Source: a virus. Taken from it: a stretch of 21,335 bases of DNA. The notes beneath the pieces are model-generated. The model was not told the DNA's origin, did not search any database, and saw nothing but the letters and a program-made list of their open reading frames with translations. The position numbers and the translations under genes were made by a program. This document shows positions 13,328 to 21,335 of this stretch, piece after piece; the first letter of the stretch is position 1, and the number at the start of each line of letters is the position of its first letter. The DNA lies in IMG/VR virus record IMGVR_UViG_3300033388_002097, positions 1-21,335 of that record. One strand, written 5' to 3'.

Positions 13328-15988
13328 GTGACACCTGATCTTGACCAGTCCCTCTCGATGAAGGCGCAACTTGACGACAAGGTTACGCCTGAACTCCAGA
13401 AGATTGAACGACATGCCCGAACTACTCGTGAGGCAATCTCCCAGATGGTGGAGGAAGTCCAGAGCGGTGAGGGCAAGTTGGGGAGTTCTGCGTCCAAAAT
13501 GTCCAGCGACGTCAGGGAGAGTACCGCTACCCTGAAGAAGGAACTGGATGAGGTCAGCGATTCCTTCCGCGAGACTAGCGACAACGCGACTCAGAGTTCT
13601 CAGAAAATTGGGCAGGCTATTGAAGACTCGATGTACTCACAGGGCGCATCGAGCAAGATGAATGAACTCGACGACGATCTCGGGAGATTGGACCGTACCT
13701 TCAAGGGTATGGCCAGCACCCAGAAATCTGTGTCTGGTAAGGCCCGTTCGATCTCTGCGGTAGCTCACGACAGCCTTAACACCAAGGTTATCCCCGCCTT
13801 CCAAAACCTGCACGCGACCCTCGAAGACTATCCAGATACCCTCGAAGACATCAACAAGATGGAAGAGGAACGGATGAAAATGCTCGAAGAGGGTGGCGGT
13901 GTCATGGACCGCATGAAGGGCCGGGTCGAGGGCGTGAAAACGGCTGTAGACGAAATCCAGCTAGGGATGATGGACGCTGCGAGCGTCATGTCAGCAGGAA
14001 CTTTGGGCGTCATCGGGGCAAGTGTTCAAGAGAAGCAAACGAGCGCGTCACAGATTCAGGGTTCAGATATCTGGGAGTCTATGCCTGCGCTACTTCAGGA
14101 CGTCTCAACTCAGGCGAGAACGACTATGGACAACGTCATGCCCATCATGGAAGCCATGATGGAGCTACGCTCAACTCCGAAGGACGTCATGGCTCCTATC
14201 GTTGCTGAGATCTACGACATCCATAAGGCAACAGGCATTGCAGGCGAGAGCATCGTTGAGCTGCGTGACCAGTTCACCCGGCTAGGTGGTGCGACCCCCG
14301 AAGAATTCACCAAGCTAATGGATGAGGCCGCGTTTATGGCCCACGAGACTGGGATGGGCATGGAAGAGATGTTCGGTGTCCTGCAATCCTCTGGTGACCA
14401 GATCATCATGTTCGCCAGGGATGCCAGAACAGCCTACGTCGAGTCAGCGATGGCTGCTGCTGCTACCGAGAAAACCATGGGGCTGGATACGGGCACTGCT
14501 GCCGGGATGCTCCAGTCGCTCTACGACAGCCCCGAGATGGTAGCCAAGATCCAGGGCCTTCTTGCCGCTGGTGGGTCGGATGCTAGTCTTGCCGCTGGTG
14601 GGTCGGATGCTAGCCTGAGAGACATCATGCAGGACGGAGATCAGGACAGGCTGCTCGCAGAAGTCTCAAAAGCCTCTCAGAATGTATACGAAGGCTACGA
14701 CATGAAGGACTCGCAAGATCGGCGAGCATTAAGTCTCCAGACCGATGGGTTCGTCACGGCAGATATGCTCACGCGTTTCCGTGAAGGAGTCACCGAAACA
14801 GGAGAAGGCAAAGATATCGAGGATATCAAGGCAGCGATGCTCACCGATGCCCAAGGTACCATCAAAGAAGACGCGGGTATGATCCGAACCACAACGGCTG
14901 AACGTACAGAACAGATGATGGGAGCCTTCCAAAAGGGTCTGATCATCCCCGCAGAAAAAACCATCGACTCGTTTTCAAAGGTCGTCGAGGGATTCGGTTT
15001 CGCCGTTGGGGAAATGTCCGATTTCTTCATCGAAAAAGACAGAGAATCGGGCGGGCAATGGTCCACGTTAGTTGCGGGTGCGGTAGCTGGTGAAGCTGCG
15101 GTAACGGCCCAGAAGGCTGTTGGGGGAGCTATCGGTAAGCTGGACGTCCCCTTTGCTGACCAATTTGGTGACCTGATTGCCGGTGGGATGATCGAACACG
15201 GCGCTGTCCGTGCAGGCGTGATGGCTTTCACCGCTGGAAGACAGAACATTAGCATTGAGGAACTTGTCAACGATCCCGAGAAACTAGAGGAACTCCGCGC
15301 ACAATTGCGCGAGGAAGGACATTCTGAAGAAGAGATCGCGGCAATTGAACAGAAAGTTGTCAGAGAGGCTCAAGATGAGATGGGTGTTTTGGACACTACC
15401 GTCATGGGTGGAGAAAGTCTCATAGACAACGCGACTGCCGGTGCAGGCAAGCTCTGGGATTGGGCGGCGTCAAAAATGCCTTGGGCAGGCGACGAACAGA
15501 CTACTCCCCAGGATCTTGTGGATCAGCCTTCAGTGGAACTCACTGAAACATCTTCGGGGCATCCCTTCGAAGACTTGGACATGAGTGACGCCGTACAGCG
15601 TCGATCCTTCGAGCAGATGTCTGGGGGGGACGCAGAAAACTACGACTCGTTCATGGAGCAGATAAAGTCAGGATCGGGTTTCAACCTTGCACTACAGAAC
15701 ATGTCTCTACCTTCGGTGGGTACCCCTGACTTCAGCGATCAGCAAGACGCTATGACGTCATCGGCTTCAGCAGCCGGGGAAACTATCAACGACATGGTGA
15801 ACATTCTGGACAAGGCTGACCCCAATAGCGAGAAGCAGACTGGTCTCCAAACGGAAATGACAGGGTTCCTCGGACAGATTAGCGAGACTCTCACGAAGAT
15901 AGCCAACGCTCCGGTGCCATCACTATGGGGCCAGCCGAAATACACCGATGATGGTGAGGCATACCGTACGAAAGACAGCGGGAGGTAA
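13328..15988 (+). CDS. tape measure protein
   Basis: This 886-residue protein starts at GTG, with GGAG 6 bases upstream inside the end of the overlapping ORF. It is the longest gene here and lies between the chaperone and the baseplate genes, the standard tape-measure position. The N-terminal 220 residues are heptad-rich coiled coil (for example MSSDVRESTATLKKELDEVS). The middle is helical and Ala/Met-rich. A weakly hydrophobic Gly/Ala stretch lies near 578-600 (TLVAGAVAGEAAVTAQKAVG). A final domain ends with SETLTKIANAPVPSLWG. Tape measures set tail length and may leave with the DNA. Residues 412-420 and 421-429 are an exact duplication (LAAGGSDAS). No lysozyme or peptidase motif is visible. 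Confidence 0.82.
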   Translation: MTPDLDQSLSMKAQLDDKVTPELQKIERHARTTREAISQMVEEVQSGEGKLGSSASKMSSDVRESTATLKKELDEVSDSFRETSDNATQSSQKIGQAIEDSMYSQGASSKMNELDDDLGRLDRTFKGMASTQKSVSGKARSISAVAHDSLNTKVIPAFQNLHATLEDYPDTLEDINKMEEERMKMLEEGGGVMDRMKGRVEGVKTAVDEIQLGMMDAASVMSAGTLGVIGASVQEKQTSASQIQGSDIWESMPALLQDVSTQARTTMDNVMPIMEAMMELRSTPKDVMAPIVAEIYDIHKATGIAGESIVELRDQFTRLGGATPEEFTKLMDEAAFMAHETGMGMEEMFGVLQSSGDQIIMFARDARTAYVESAMAAAATEKTMGLDTGTAAGMLQSLYDSPEMVAKIQGLLAAGGSDASLAAGGSDASLRDIMQDGDQDRLLAEVSKASQNVYEGYDMKDSQDRRALSLQTDGFVTADMLTRFREGVTETGEGKDIEDIKAAMLTDAQGTIKEDAGMIRTTTAERTEQMMGAFQKGLIIPAEKTIDSFSKVVEGFGFAVGEMSDFFIEKDRESGGQWSTLVAGAVAGEAAVTAQKAVGGAIGKLDVPFADQFGDLIAGGMIEHGAVRAGVMAFTAGRQNISIEELVNDPEKLEELRAQLREEGHSEEEIAAIEQKVVREAQDEMGVLDTTVMGGESLIDNATAGAGKLWDWAASKMPWAGDEQTTPQDLVDQPSVELTETSSGHPFEDLDMSDAVQRRSFEQMSGGDAENYDSFMEQIKSGSGFNLALQNMSLPSVGTPDFSDQQDAMTSSASAAGETINDMVNILDKADPNSEKQTGLQTEMTGFLGQISETLTKIANAPVPSLWGQPKYTDDGEAYRTKDSGR
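14561..14614 (+). repeat. 27-bp tandem duplication in the tape measure gene
   Basis: Copy 1 is 14561-14587 and copy 2 is 14588-14614. They differ only at the last base (AGT versus AGC). Each codes for LAAGGSDAS. The near identity and head-to-tail joint indicate a recent in-frame duplication. Confidence 0.95.
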
Positions 15989-15990
15989 CG

Positions 15991-16599
15991 ATGGGTGACT
16001 ATGATGGAGGGCAGGGGCACGCACGGGTACTATCCCCGGAAGCGTACTGCTTCATCTACGATTTGGATAACGACAACAGACTTGAGTGGCAGCTCATGCC
16101 TGAGGCTATCTCCGAGAATAAGAGTGCGATGTACCACGAGGTTCCTATCGTTGGACGTAGTCTCCCGCTTCTCGGGTATGGTTCGTCTTCCTCTCGGTCT
16201 ATGGGGCTGAGCCTCCAGTTCACCGCTACCAACCGTGAGGGCAAGTACTCTCCCGAGTGGGTGGTGAAGCAGGTACGCTGGCTGGAAGCCAAGGTCTACC
16301 CTGAGTACGAGGATGGGTTCACCTACCCACCACCACGTCTACTTGTTGTAGCCGGTGTAGCCATTGGGCTACAGTGCGTCATGGTCAGCGTCAACACCAC
16401 GTGGATGGGACCATGGGCCTTTACGGATGCCGTAGCTACACCGTTTCGTGCTCAAGTGGACTGCCAATTCCAAGAGTACGGGGCCAACGAGGACGAAGTC
16501 GGTCACCCGAACAGCCACACCGAAGCACTGGAAGGAAAGAACCAGCGTTGGGAAGAGAGTGGTGCTACGCAGTATGTAGACATTCCGTTGGGGGTGTAG
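15991..16599 (+). CDS. putative baseplate hub / tube-initiator protein, 202 aa
   Basis: The ATG lies 2 bases after the tape-measure stop, with GGGAGG spanning the end of that gene. The core pattern is AISENKSAMYHEVPIVGRSL, then GYGSSSSRSMGLSLQFTATN, a helix containing VRWLEAKVYPEYEDG, a PPP loop, and VSVNTTWMGPW before a final FQEYG. It matches phage and contractile-injection-system proteins that start the tube on the baseplate (gp48/gp54-type or Afp7-type). These bind the tape measure and the first tube ring, which fits its place next to the tape-measure gene. The exact T4 equivalent is uncertain. Confidence 0.62.
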   Translation: MGDYDGGQGHARVLSPEAYCFIYDLDNDNRLEWQLMPEAISENKSAMYHEVPIVGRSLPLLGYGSSSSRSMGLSLQFTATNREGKYSPEWVVKQVRWLEAKVYPEYEDGFTYPPPRLLVVAGVAIGLQCVMVSVNTTWMGPWAFTDAVATPFRAQVDCQFQEYGANEDEVGHPNSHTEALEGKNQRWEESGATQYVDIPLGV

Positions 16600-16600
16600 T

Positions 16601-16963
16601 GTGCCTATCACGAAGACGCTCCTGACGCCTCTAACGCACGGGCAGATCCCGCAGGCCCAACGACATACCCCTGGGCGCTACTCGAAGTCCTGGGCCTATC
16701 AGGACGCTGATAGCCGGTATTTCCTCGGCACGTTCCCACCTATCTCGGTACCCCCGCACTCAACGGACACGCTGTACGTCCTTGAGGCGGGTCATGTTGC
16801 TCGCCCGGACCTCATCTCCTACATGTTCTACAAGACACCAGCTTACTATTGGGTTATCCTGTGGCTTAACGGGATCAGCGACCCCTTCGAACAGATGTAC
16901 GCGGGGATGACTCTACGGATCCCGACCATGCGCAGGCTAGCGCAGTATGGAGTGAAAGCCTAA
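16601..16963 (+). CDS. baseplate wedge protein (T4 gp53-like, LysM-type)
   Basis: This 120-residue protein starts at GTG one base after the upstream stop, with GGGGGTG upstream. Residues 75-112 (RPDLISYMFYKTPAYYWVIL, then NGISDPFEQMYAGMTLRIP) are the hallmark of the gp53 wedge family, a LysM-like fold used here for protein contacts. gp53 clamps baseplate wedges around the central hub. The length is shorter than T4 gp53 (196 residues), which is common among relatives with a minimal baseplate. Its stop overlaps the next start (TAATG at 16961-16965). Confidence 0.85.
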   Translation: MPITKTLLTPLTHGQIPQAQRHTPGRYSKSWAYQDADSRYFLGTFPPISVPPHSTDTLYVLEAGHVARPDLISYMFYKTPAYYWVILWLNGISDPFEQMYAGMTLRIPTMRRLAQYGVKA

Positions 16964-18516
16964 TGCCTCCGTCGAACACTGATCGCCCACCGATGCACCA
17001 AACCCATACTCCATTCGTGGAGTTTTATATGGGAGGGGTTGACGTACTACGAAGTCCCGATGGGAGACCCCGAGAGCTGATCTCCTTCACCCACGCGATC
17101 TCCATGCGCGGACAAGGCTCTTGGGTGATAGAGGTTTTTGATCCGGCGTACACCGCGCTGGAAGAGCTTATCTTCGATCTTAACGCTAACGACTCAACAC
17201 GAAATGAGGGGACAGGTCCAGGGGAAGTTGCAGCGCCAGTCATGTTCAAATATGGCTATGTCTCTCGGGATGGAAACGTTCTCTCGACTCCTCCAACAGG
17301 GGAGGAGTACTACGTTGGAAGCATCTCCAAGTTTACCCCTGACTACCAGCCTCACGGAACGCACTACACGGTCGAAGGTCTTTCCATCTACAGAGGGAAC
17401 TGGAATTACGCTGTGGATAAGAGAACCTTTTACTCCACAAGTATTTACGACATTGTCAAGCAGGTGTGTGACTTTCAAGGTTGGAAGTTTATCCCTCTAC
17501 TAGAGCCGGAAGGGACCAAGGAACTTCCGGAGGACAAGCGCCCGGAGGTGATACTCGACACTGGACAGGCCGTAGAATCGACGGAAGAGCAACCCCGTAG
17601 TTTCAAGATGCGTTCGGGCGAGGGTCCATTCGAGTTCATCAAACGGCTGTGCGGTTACGCTCGTTCACAGGGTACGCAGTACCAGGGGTTCACGTGCCGC
17701 CTAGAGTACCGTGCGGACGGACAAGAAAACGATACAGGCGTCGTTCCCACCAAGACCCAAGGGTACCTCTATTTTGGCCCCATGGATCCTCTCGTTAACC
17801 CCGTACGGAAGTACGTCTACATGCGCGATCCGCATTCCGACATCCTATCCTTCGCGCCAAACATCATGGCCGATATCGCTGTGACCTCTGGATCCGCTGG
17901 AGTTCACACGCGTAACGAAGATGCCCGCCACGGCGAGATGGCCTTTCACTCCTACTCTGAGGTTGACCGGAAGGTCAAGTACTTCGGAGGGCGTCGTCCA
18001 AAGTCTGGGATGACCATGGCAGAGCTGGGCGTATTCCAAGAGGGAGAAGCTGAAGAGGAGACCGAGGAAGAGGCCATCGAGGGTGCTACAACCGGCCCAC
18101 AACAGATCGCTCCGCTGAAGAAAGATGAGCCTGACTCTCCGAGTGTGGAGCACGTTTTGCCCATCAACAACCGCTATTTCGCGGACAGAGAATATATGCA
18201 CGTGTGGTTGCAATCGCAGATGTTTGTCTCCCAAGCCACCCTACAGGTCTTCGGCGACCCCTACATCTTCCCACCGCAGACCGTTGCGGTTTATATTTTC
18301 GTCCCAGTCGAGAATGACGAATTTCGAATCCACTGGACGTCCAGCATCTGGATCGTAAACGGGGTTGTCCATAACATCTCTAGTGGAACGTTTACTACGA
18401 GTCTTACCATGCTCCGTAACGGATCGAACGGTAAGGGTGGCGTAGCTACGAAGGCGCTGTACAAGACCCTGGTTGACACCATGGACGAGGATGCCCTAGA
18501 TCGGCTGGGGGCGTAA
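16963..18516 (+). CDS. baseplate hub protein (T4 gp27 / gpD-like)
   Basis: This 517-residue protein begins with a short disordered stretch, then FVEFYMGGVDVLRSP and FTHAISMRGQGSWVIEVFD, the first hub beta-domain. EEYYVGSISKFTPDY and YTVEGLSIYRGNWNY continue it. A helical segment (YDIVKQVCDFQGWKFIPLL) and FIKRLCGYARS fit the central domain. An acidic linker (EGEAEEETEEEAIEG) lies near residues 363-377. The C-terminal part, ATLQVFGDPYIFPPQ and VNGVVHNISSGTFTTSLTML, is the classic last barrel of gp27/late-control-D proteins. This hub forms the trimeric adaptor that holds the spike. TAATG coupling links it to gp53, and the stop abuts the spike start. Confidence 0.85.
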   Translation: MPPSNTDRPPMHQTHTPFVEFYMGGVDVLRSPDGRPRELISFTHAISMRGQGSWVIEVFDPAYTALEELIFDLNANDSTRNEGTGPGEVAAPVMFKYGYVSRDGNVLSTPPTGEEYYVGSISKFTPDYQPHGTHYTVEGLSIYRGNWNYAVDKRTFYSTSIYDIVKQVCDFQGWKFIPLLEPEGTKELPEDKRPEVILDTGQAVESTEEQPRSFKMRSGEGPFEFIKRLCGYARSQGTQYQGFTCRLEYRADGQENDTGVVPTKTQGYLYFGPMDPLVNPVRKYVYMRDPHSDILSFAPNIMADIAVTSGSAGVHTRNEDARHGEMAFHSYSEVDRKVKYFGGRRPKSGMTMAELGVFQEGEAEEETEEEAIEGATTGPQQIAPLKKDEPDSPSVEHVLPINNRYFADREYMHVWLQSQMFVSQATLQVFGDPYIFPPQTVAVYIFVPVENDEFRIHWTSSIWIVNGVVHNISSGTFTTSLTMLRNGSNGKGGVATKALYKTLVDTMDEDALDRLGA

Positions 18517-19797
18517 GTGAACATCATCAAGCGCGATCTGCAAAACATGAACAACGGGCTGTCGGATTGGATGTTCCAAGAAGGACAGCACGCTCCTAGG
18601 CCACACCTACTACGTGGCGTTGTAGAGTACACCCGCGACCCCGAACGCAGGGGGCGTGTGCTTGTCCGTGTGGTAGAAGACGGCCCCGAGATGCAGGTGG
18701 CAAATACGAATGTGCCACGTACAGCCACCTTCGATCTCACGTGGTGCGATCCGCTCTTTCCCGCTGGAGCGGGCATGGGGTTCGGCTCCTTCACGGTGCC
18801 ACCTGTGGGGTCGCGGGTCTTTGTGCTCTATGAACGAGGTCACGCTGACCAGCCCGTCTACTTCGGTGGGTGGTACGCCAACTCTCCTCGTCAGCGTCGG
18901 TACGGTGTCACGAAAACCACGATAACACCACCCAATACGCAGCACGATGACGATCCTGGGTACAACGAGAACGGCAACCCAGGTGGCGACTTCCGCTACC
19001 CACCGAAACCCACACCCTACGGGGGTCACTGGACGGAGGAACAGGGGCCTGAGCTACCCCTAGAACTCAATGAGATGCTCGACCACACGCCTGACACCCA
19101 GATGTTCTTCAAGACGCTCAAGGGTGCTACAATGGTGGTCAAGGAGCGGGATGAAGTCGAGGAGTTCTTTCTCATCGACCGTCTCGGCTCTGAGCTGCGG
19201 TTCGAATCGAGTGTTGAAACCCAGGAGGACGGAGTCACCCGACGCGGGATGAACTCGGTCTCCCAACTAGAGCCTATGGGGTTGGATAACCTCATCGACC
19301 CGGCCCAGCGTGTATCGCTACTCACAGCGGCAGGCACCGGCATTGAAATGGAGTCAGGTAAACATGGGAACGATGGAATTCATATCCAAACTGCTCCAGC
19401 CAGCGAAGTTTCCAAAAACCGTGCTCGTGAGCTGTCGTCTACTCGAATGGCGGTTGAGCTTGACGAGGGAGAACAACGTCTCCGTATCCTCTTTTTGGAA
19501 GCAGGAGTTACCACAGGCGAACTCACGTTCGATGCCGTGTCGAACCGTATCGACCTTAGGGGACTCGATCATGTTCAAATCGAATCGGATCGTGCGATCC
19601 AACTTGAAGCCCCTCAAATCCGGATCCGAGGAGACCTAGAGATCGATGGCGAAATCAGACATATCGGCGGGGATAAGATGACCTTCGTGGACAACGACAC
19701 CACGCCATACGACTCCCAGATGCGTAACTTCTGGGACATCAGAGACAACGACGATTGGGATGGCTTCCGACGTGACGAAGATCCCGACAGGTGGTAG
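18517..19797 (+). CDS. central spike protein (gp5/gpV-like OB-fold, no lysozyme)
   Basis: The GTG start follows the hub stop immediately. Residues 31-120 form the OB-fold domain seen in gp5, VgrG and gpV: LLRGVVEYTRDPERRGRVLV, then WCDPLFPAGAGMGFGSFTVP, VGSRVFVLYERGHADQPVYF and GGW. A Pro/Gly-rich linker (about 125-170) follows. The C-terminal third has short alternating strands (NRIDLRGLDHVQIESDRAIQ, LEAPQIRIRGDLEIDG) typical of a trimeric triple-stranded beta-helix spike. It ends in a very acidic tail (DNDDWDGFRRDEDPDRW). T4 gp5 carries a lysozyme domain between these parts; none is visible here. It would pierce the outer envelope on contraction. Confidence 0.85.
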   Translation: MNIIKRDLQNMNNGLSDWMFQEGQHAPRPHLLRGVVEYTRDPERRGRVLVRVVEDGPEMQVANTNVPRTATFDLTWCDPLFPAGAGMGFGSFTVPPVGSRVFVLYERGHADQPVYFGGWYANSPRQRRYGVTKTTITPPNTQHDDDPGYNENGNPGGDFRYPPKPTPYGGHWTEEQGPELPLELNEMLDHTPDTQMFFKTLKGATMVVKERDEVEEFFLIDRLGSELRFESSVETQEDGVTRRGMNSVSQLEPMGLDNLIDPAQRVSLLTAAGTGIEMESGKHGNDGIHIQTAPASEVSKNRARELSSTRMAVELDEGEQRLRILFLEAGVTTGELTFDAVSNRIDLRGLDHVQIESDRAIQLEAPQIRIRGDLEIDGEIRHIGGDKMTFVDNDTTPYDSQMRNFWDIRDNDDWDGFRRDEDPDRW

Positions 19798-19799
19798 CA

Positions 19800-21335
19800 A
19801 TGGCTGACACAGACGTACCGGAAACTTCATATGGCCAGCAGCAAGACACTGGCCTAGGCGACCTTGGCAAAGAGCTGACTACGGCGACAGGTGACATCCG
19901 TGACCTGTACGCCTACTACCGATTCTCGGACCACGAGATGACCAGTGTCACGCTCAAGGGAAAGGTGTTCCAGAAGGAAGAGGTGTGGTTCGAAGGCCAT
20001 ATGGACTGGACCTTTAAGACATGCTTCTTCAAGGAGAAGTTCCACTTCGGCGTCGAGGGCGACCGGCTGGAAGAGGACACCCGCGAGACGGACGTCAACC
20101 AGGAACCGTTCCCCCCGTACGGCAACAACGGGCTGCACTTCACACAGTGTAAGTTCACCGAGAGCTTCGAGATCAAGGACCACTGTAACGTGGTCTTCCA
20201 CCAGTGTACCTTCGAGGCCGATGACCCCCTCGTGTTCGGCGACAACTGTCGAGTGGAGTTCATCGAGTGCGACTTCGAAGTCGCCCTGACGTTCGAAGAC
20301 TACTGTGACGTCAAGTTCCGTCGCTGTACGTTCGACGAGACCGATAGCCACTTCGTCAAGGCTACCAATAGCTGCAAGCTGTACGTGGACCAGTGTGACT
20401 TGAGCAACGCTCCCGAAGAGGTCTTCTTCGAGATCGAAACAGACTGTGTCTTGTCGATCAACAACAGCGATACGCTGACCGCCGATATGGCCAAGGCCAT
20501 CGTGGCCAAGAACAGCAGCCACGTCCGTGTCTACCAGATGACGAGCATCACGACTACCACAGGTGTGGCCATCACCCTGGAGAGTGGGAGCAAGTTCGAG
20601 GCCCATGAGGTCGGGACCATCAGCGCCGCGAACGCCAACTGCCTGGAGATCACCGACTCCGAGTTCTTCATGCGGGATGGGTCACTCATCTCTTCTGCGG
20701 TCGGCAAGGCTATGCTGCTGGATAACGCGACCATCCGCTGTGCGCTGGTGGAGACCATCAGCACGGGGCAGGGAACGTGCATCGACGCCACTGACTCACT
20801 AATCTATGTCAACGGATCCGTTTCGGTGACATGCGGGCAGGGTACCTGCCTCAAAGGGAGCAACGCGTCCTTCGAATTCAACGATGTCATCACGATTTCC
20901 TCAGGCCAGGGTACCTGTATGGATCTGTCTGGGAACGGTCGTTCCTATTTTAGGAATGTCAACAACGTCACGTCGGGCAACGGTACCTGCCTCATCATCG
21001 CCAAGAACCATGAGACCTACTTCAGCGACACCACCACGATCTCTTCGGGGTCGGGCATCGCTGTCAGCCTAGACACCGCTCGCTTCGAGGACATGGGTGG
21101 GACCGACATCACCGGAACGCTGGGAGGGATCGATGCAACCGATAGCCATATCCGTATCAACATCACCGGGAGCATCGTTGGTGGTGACACGGGCGTAGGC
21201 GTAGACCTAACGAACTGTGTCTACGACATCCGCGACGTGGTTACCATCTCTGGGAAGGGGGGGTTCTTCACCACCAACAGCAAGGGGATCCTGAACGCCG
21301 TCACCACTGTTGACGGTGGCCAAGGCGTTGGGGCA
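19800..21335 (+). CDS. cysteine-rich parallel beta-helix tail protein (partial, first 512 codons)
   Basis: The ATG at 19800 follows the spike stop by two bases, and the frame stays open to the right edge. Residues 1-110 are an N-terminal domain that may attach to the baseplate. Residues about 114-201 carry coils of roughly 20 residues with the pattern C-x-V-x-F-x-x-C-x-F: C129/C136, C150/C157, C169/C176, C192/C199. From about 230 to the edge there are at least 12 coils of 22-24 residues. Four are marked G(Q/N)GTC (323, 346, 369, 393), and related turns (GSGIA, GGID, GVGVD, GGFF) continue. This is a right-handed beta-helix architecture, as in tailspikes and fibre-like host-contact proteins. 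No catalytic residues can be assigned from the visible part. Confidence 0.8.
   Translation, partial: MADTDVPETSYGQQQDTGLGDLGKELTTATGDIRDLYAYYRFSDHEMTSVTLKGKVFQKEEVWFEGHMDWTFKTCFFKEKFHFGVEGDRLEEDTRETDVNQEPFPPYGNNGLHFTQCKFTESFEIKDHCNVVFHQCTFEADDPLVFGDNCRVEFIECDFEVALTFEDYCDVKFRRCTFDETDSHFVKATNSCKLYVDQCDLSNAPEEVFFEIETDCVLSINNSDTLTADMAKAIVAKNSSHVRVYQMTSITTTTGVAITLESGSKFEAHEVGTISAANANCLEITDSEFFMRDGSLISSAVGKAMLLDNATIRCALVETISTGQGTCIDATDSLIYVNGSVSVTCGQGTCLKGSNASFEFNDVITISSGQGTCMDLSGNGRSYFRNVNNVTSGNGTCLIIAKNHETYFSDTTTISSGSGIAVSLDTARFEDMGGTDITGTLGGIDATDSHIRINITGSIVGGDTGVGVDLTNCVYDIRDVVTISGKGGFFTTNSKGILNAVTTVDGGQGVGA

Noticed and set aside
14695-15270. 191-codon minus-strand frame within the tape measure gene
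   Set aside because: Its Ser/Pro/Ala-rich low-complexity sequence is typical of antisense to helical coding DNA. No ribosome site is seen.
1-21335. tRNA genes, CRISPR arrays, insertion sequences, attachment sites
   Set aside because: I looked for cloverleaf-like sequences, spaced direct repeats and transposase motifs and saw none.

Overview
The window is a densely packed virion-structure region of a tailed bacteriophage with a contractile (myovirus-type) tail. All supported genes lie on the + strand, with short gaps or stop/start overlaps (TAATG, ATGA). The order is head maturation, neck, sheath, tube, tape measure, baseplate, spike, which is the classic late-operon order. Protein motifs point to the T4-like structural superfamily: a gp21-type protease, gp23-type capsid, gp19-type tube, gp26-type chaperone/hub, gp53-type wedge, gp27-type hub and gp5-type spike. 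There are no integration, replication or lysis genes here. Shine-Dalgarno sites (AGGAGG-type) are strong and typical of bacteria. Base composition looks moderately GC-rich by eye. The host cannot be named from this sequence.

Layout. Positions 3-1464 hold the end of a basic membrane-segment protein and three unrecognised small genes. Positions 1474-4375 hold the prohead protease, whose reading frame continues into an acidic scaffold (with a strong internal start at 2359), then the major capsid protein and a strong terminator. Positions 4456-8181 hold an acidic post-capsid protein and the neck and tail-completion genes: two connector candidates, an HK97-gp10-like protein and a gp15-like protein. 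Next come an open stretch without a normal start codon (7805-7927) and a small basic gene. Positions 8227-12170 hold a small protein, the tail sheath, a large very basic protein and the tail tube, followed by a second terminator. Positions 12283-15988 hold the gp26-like protein with an overlapping second frame and the tape measure. Positions 15991 to the right edge hold the baseplate tube/hub protein, gp53-like wedge, gp27-like hub, OB-fold spike and the first 512 codons of a cysteine-rich beta-helix protein that runs off the window.

How it works together. The protease and scaffold build and mature the capsid shell, and the neck proteins close the filled head. The sheath, tube and tape measure form the contractile tail, and the baseplate genes form the tip that docks and pierces the host.

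The points most worth a second look are: the nested scaffold start; the same beta-rich domain inserted in both capsid and sheath proteins; the overlapping-frame arrangement at the end of the gp26-like gene (possible +1/-2 recoding); the AUU-start or amber-readthrough ORF at 7805-7927; the basic protein between sheath and tube; an exact-length 27-bp duplication in the tape measure gene; and the two-part beta-helix protein with cysteine ladders.
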